This document shows, piece by piece, positions 60,650-64,000 of a stretch of 64,000 nucleotides of DNA. Position 1 is the first letter of the stretch, and each line of letters begins with the position of its first letter. The DNA is from Strigamia acuminata. Lineage: Eukaryota; Arthropoda; Chilopoda; Geophilomorpha; Linotaeniidae. The notes under the pieces were generated by a model. It was not told the origin of the DNA, did no database searches, and saw only the letters and a list, made by a program, of their open reading frames with translations. The stretch spans positions 3,534,001 through 3,598,000 of the forward strand of contig OX442323.1 of NCBI GenBank assembly GCA_949358305.1. The letters run 5' to 3'. Made by a program: the position numbers and the translations under genes.

Positions 60650-63600
60650 CGCAATCAAACGTAGCAAATTGAGACAGACATTGATGAAAAATGCAAATAT
60701 CACGCGACAAATTCAAAAGTGCAAAATTATTAATGAAACTTCGTATAAATAAAGGGAGAGTTGAACGAAGGTCGAAAGATTTAATTGCGTGTGGCAAGAG
60801 GCTTGTTATTTGTGGAGAGGGCGCTATGAAATGAAAATATGTTGCCACGAGGACCGGAGTGGAATGACAAAAAGCGAGTGGGATTCGCCGCACGTCTCTT
60901 CCTTCTTTTTTTGGCACTGATTGCACATTTTGGTGTAGGCAAAACAAAAAGTGTTGGTGGTGAAATTTCTCGTTGATTTTCGAATTTCGGGCGCGGGAGA
61001 CGAGAATATAAGTGTTGGGGAAAAGGCTGATGATTTCTCGTCTGTTTCTCAAATTGCTGCGAATTCTCTAAGGAGACCTGCCACCGGAATTTTGACAAGA
61101 TGATTACATTTCCTTTTGCTACCGAGTTACACCCACTACAAGTTACTATGGATACTTGTGACAGCTTGCCAGAATTGTGCCTTTTCAGCAAACCATATGC
61201 TACGTAGAGCTTGAACTCGGCTTGCGAGAGTTTTGTGTTTTGGCACGCCGCCTTTTCGTAAGGACCCACTGGAAGGGACTGGAAGGGACTGGAAGGAAGG
61301 TGCGAGACGACTTTAGCGAAAACCATAAGGGGATTCTAATTTTGAAAAAATTTGCATATTTTGCAAAGCTCTCCACGGAACTTAAGTTTTTGACTTATTT
61401 TAACGTTTTCGTGAAGCTCACGTGTGATCTATTTGTGTGTACACTCGCAATGCTTAGTTACCAATTGATTTTCTTAGTTTATTTATATAAATTTTTTATA
61501 TAGAAATTTATATGAATAAAGTTTTTCTTTGGTTGTTTTGATTTTGTGGTTGAGTGTAAACTAGCTGAAAGTAACTAAAATCGGCCTCTGTGCTGTGTGG
61601 AATAATTGGGAATCAAAATAAATATATAAATGAACGCAGAATTTGTTCTACGTTCATAACAAACGTCGTTCCTTACCTAGGGTCAATTTTGACCTCCAAA
61701 AGTGTTTTTATTTTTTTTCTCGAAAACTATCGGCATTTTCATTCTAAAATTTCATTTATTTTTATTTAACATCATAACAAACAATAAAAAAAATAATAGA
61801 TTTAAAAATCGCAAAAAGAATTTTTCACAAAATTCCTTTGTTTACGTACTACTTTTGAATATAATGTCAATTATTTTTGTCACTCTCTTTTGACAAATAC
61901 CGAATTGCTTAAATTTCTTCATAAACATGAAATTGATCGAATTTAATCCGCTGCTTCGAAGTTTGAAGTTCGTATCTCTGAAAGTTCGTAACTTGAATGT
62001 TCGTATGCTGGAGATTCACTATAAATATATAAATAAATATTTCTAAGTTGTTAGACGCCAAACTGTAACCGTAGAGCTCGATTCATCGCCTGTCAAAGGG
62101 ATGGCAACTGCCAGAGTCGAGTCTACCGGGGAAACGGATTTGACAACCGACATTTTATATTTCGCGTTTTTCCACCCCTTTCTTCTGAATACCATAAATG
62201 ACGTTACACGAAGATAAAAATATGTAAGACGTTGTGCGAGGCATGGGGAGAGGTGTAAAGACGCGTTCCTCCATTGTTCGCGCGCCTCGTTCTCGCACGT
62301 TTTAATTCATTCGCACGGAAATGTGACTCGAGGTGAAATGCAAGCCTTAAATCATGTCAGAAAAAGGCTTTTAATTATGCTCGTTAGGCTCAAAATTGCC
62401 GCGCACTCGCAACCGAGAGATTTTTATTGCAACACCGGAAAATGCTTATGTCCGGCTTTGTGAGCGAAATTTAATCAGCGAAAGTCGCGTTTCGGACGAT
62501 TTTTCCATTTGTATTAGCACCACCTGTAAAGGTCAGTGCAGCGTGGAACAGTTGGTTATTCCCTGGCCCTCTAGAGGAATCCGGCCGCATTAATCGAGAT
62601 GAATGACGTCGGTCCATTGATTGGTTCCAGGTGCACGATCCGTTGACTTTAATCAATGGTTTTTCCAACTGCAAGTGTTTTTAATTGCTCCCGATTGGTG
62701 CATGTCGAGAGCAGATTTGATCTCCTTTTGTCTTCTTATCTGCTCGCAAAGACGGTGTTTGATTTTGCCCCGACTTTGCTTCCGCTGCTGCCAACTCGTG
62801 TTGATGATATGGCAATCGGCCAATAACGGGCGACTCGCAGTCCTAAGGTCAACTTTATTTTTATTTTTTTTGGGGGGTGGGCAAGAAATCAGAGTGTCCA
62901 AACAGTTCATAAAAGGCAACAGCTGTCAGCCGAGTAATTTAACTTTAGTGCTTGTTGAAAAGTGGTTGGCGCTGGGAGTGGTGGCTCGAGAACGAGGCTG
63001 GCCAGCGAATGGCGAGAGTGACACGCTGAAGTGATTATTACGATTGTTGCGCTTCACTGCCTATTAATAATCGTCTGAAAAGGAGTTTTTAGTGCTGAAG
63101 AATGCTTAAACTAAGAAGAAATATATAAATAATGTTAGTGTAATCAATCAGTGTTTAATGTGTCATTAGGAGGAAATTGCGCGTCATCGCACGTCATGTT
63201 AGTTTCGTTTGTTGTTTTGTAACTCATGTATAGTCGTCTCATGAAGTAAACCTGATCACTTGCGGTCTTGTATGTTTCAAACGTGTTTTATTGCTTTATT
63301 ACACAAACTCACAAATAAAAGGCGTGCCACATGCAAAATAATCACTTGGACGTGGCGTGGGTCCTCAATAATGCAGTGATTGTGATTATTGGAACAATCA
63401 CTTCAGCGCCTTCAGCGTGTCATTTATGAAACGTCGTAATGTCAAGAAGAGATCCGTGCGCGCAGTGTCAGCATCGTAAATTGAGTGCGTGATGGGTTTT
63501 GGTAAGTTTTCATTCTCTTTCATTGTCTTGTTGACCGGTCGGGAATTCAAGGATAAAGGTCGTTGGACTGTTGTGTGGCTGACATTTCTTCGTTTGTGTG

Positions 63601-64000
63601 CGCGGGGATTTGTTTTGTTTTTTATTTGCTTTGCTTGTCTCCTGTCTGCTGTTAAGCGTAATGTGTGTTGCAGTTTGGGGAGTGGTGTAACGTCTTTGGG
63701 GAAATGCGGTCTTAGGATGTTTTCTTGCTGATACTTCGGATCATAATTCATCCCCAGAGGACTAGATCTATTGATATTGATGTTTGGTGGTCGCTTTTTG
63801 GTTTTTTTGGATTTATCGGTGGTTTTTTGGGGAATAAATATGTTGGAATTTATGTCACACACTTTTTGAAGTTTTTATTTTTATTTTTTTTTTATTTTTG
63901 TTGGTGTGGGCAGAGGACCAAAAGGAGTTAAGACCTAAGGGTGATTTGATTGGCAGTTTGCAGATAATTTCGTATCTTTTGCTCTGCACGTTGCTCTAAT

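Larger units (their letters stand above)
57552..64000 (+). other. Presumed intron 2 of the plus-strand receptor gene
   Basis: It begins at the GTGGGA donor. I searched by eye for a PPVEVxxTMY-type exon and found none, so the intron probably continues beyond the window, in line with the 22-kb equivalent in the paralogue. It contains a tandem duplication (60028-60295), an inverted-repeat element (60298-60649) and AT-rich unique DNA. Confidence 0.55.

Noticed and set aside
60492-61326. Minus-strand ORFs of 186 and 181 residues
   Set aside because: They overlap each other in different frames and run through the inverted-repeat element; no domain or splice evidence.
57552-64000. Further exons of the plus-strand receptor within the window
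   Set aside because: I looked for the PPVEV/TMY, FYFRQFW, FPMD and TM2 motifs on the plus strand and saw none; a profile search would settle it.

Overview
The window is eukaryotic, AT-rich and intron-rich, and it fits an arthropod. The best evidence is two RDL-type GABA-gated chloride channel subunit genes with large introns, and an interstitial block of CCTAA/TTAGG, the arthropod telomere motif. I cannot name a species.

The protein-coding content is a divergent (head-to-head) pair of Cys-loop receptor subunit genes. The minus-strand gene appears complete. I assembled ten coding exons from 48463 down to the stop at 4440, with GT/AG junctions and consistent phases throughout, giving a 453-residue subunit with signal peptide, Cys-loop, TM1-TM4 and a short intracellular loop. 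Its introns are very large (22.0 kb, 9.1 kb and 10.2 kb). The plus-strand gene starts at 56676. Only its signal-peptide exon and second exon (to 57551) were recognised; the rest presumably lies beyond 64000. Both start with similar exons split in the same phases, so they look like duplicated paralogues separated by about 8.2 kb that should hold both promoters.

The introns are filled with repeats. Positions 1-2125 hold a 20-bp minisatellite with a growing higher-order structure. Intron 4 holds a 30-bp array next to exon 5, a 12-bp palindromic AATGCATT array (13.6-14.3 kb) and a 31-bp array (15.2-16.4 kb). Introns 3 and 2 hold several families of short inverted-repeat (MITE/foldback) elements, two copies of a 5S-rRNA-derived SINE-like repeat, and a different 31-bp minisatellite at three loci (28.0, 39.1-40.05 and 40.9-41.0 kb). 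Intron 2 also contains a full-length Ty3/gypsy-type LTR retrotransposon (41765-47108). Its 266-bp LTRs appear identical, it has a 5-bp target duplication CTTAT and one uninterrupted gag-pol frame, and it lies in the same sense as the host gene.

The observation I would most like checked is a set of three foldback elements (26.5, 29.3 and 32.7 kb). They share a core of about 60-70 bp containing telomere-like CCTAACC, but carry two unrelated kinds of inverted-repeat arm. One has expanded the CCTAA motif into an interstitial telomere-like block. The second is the Ser at the TM2 2' position of the complete receptor, the site where Ala-to-Ser in insect RDL gives cyclodiene insensitivity.
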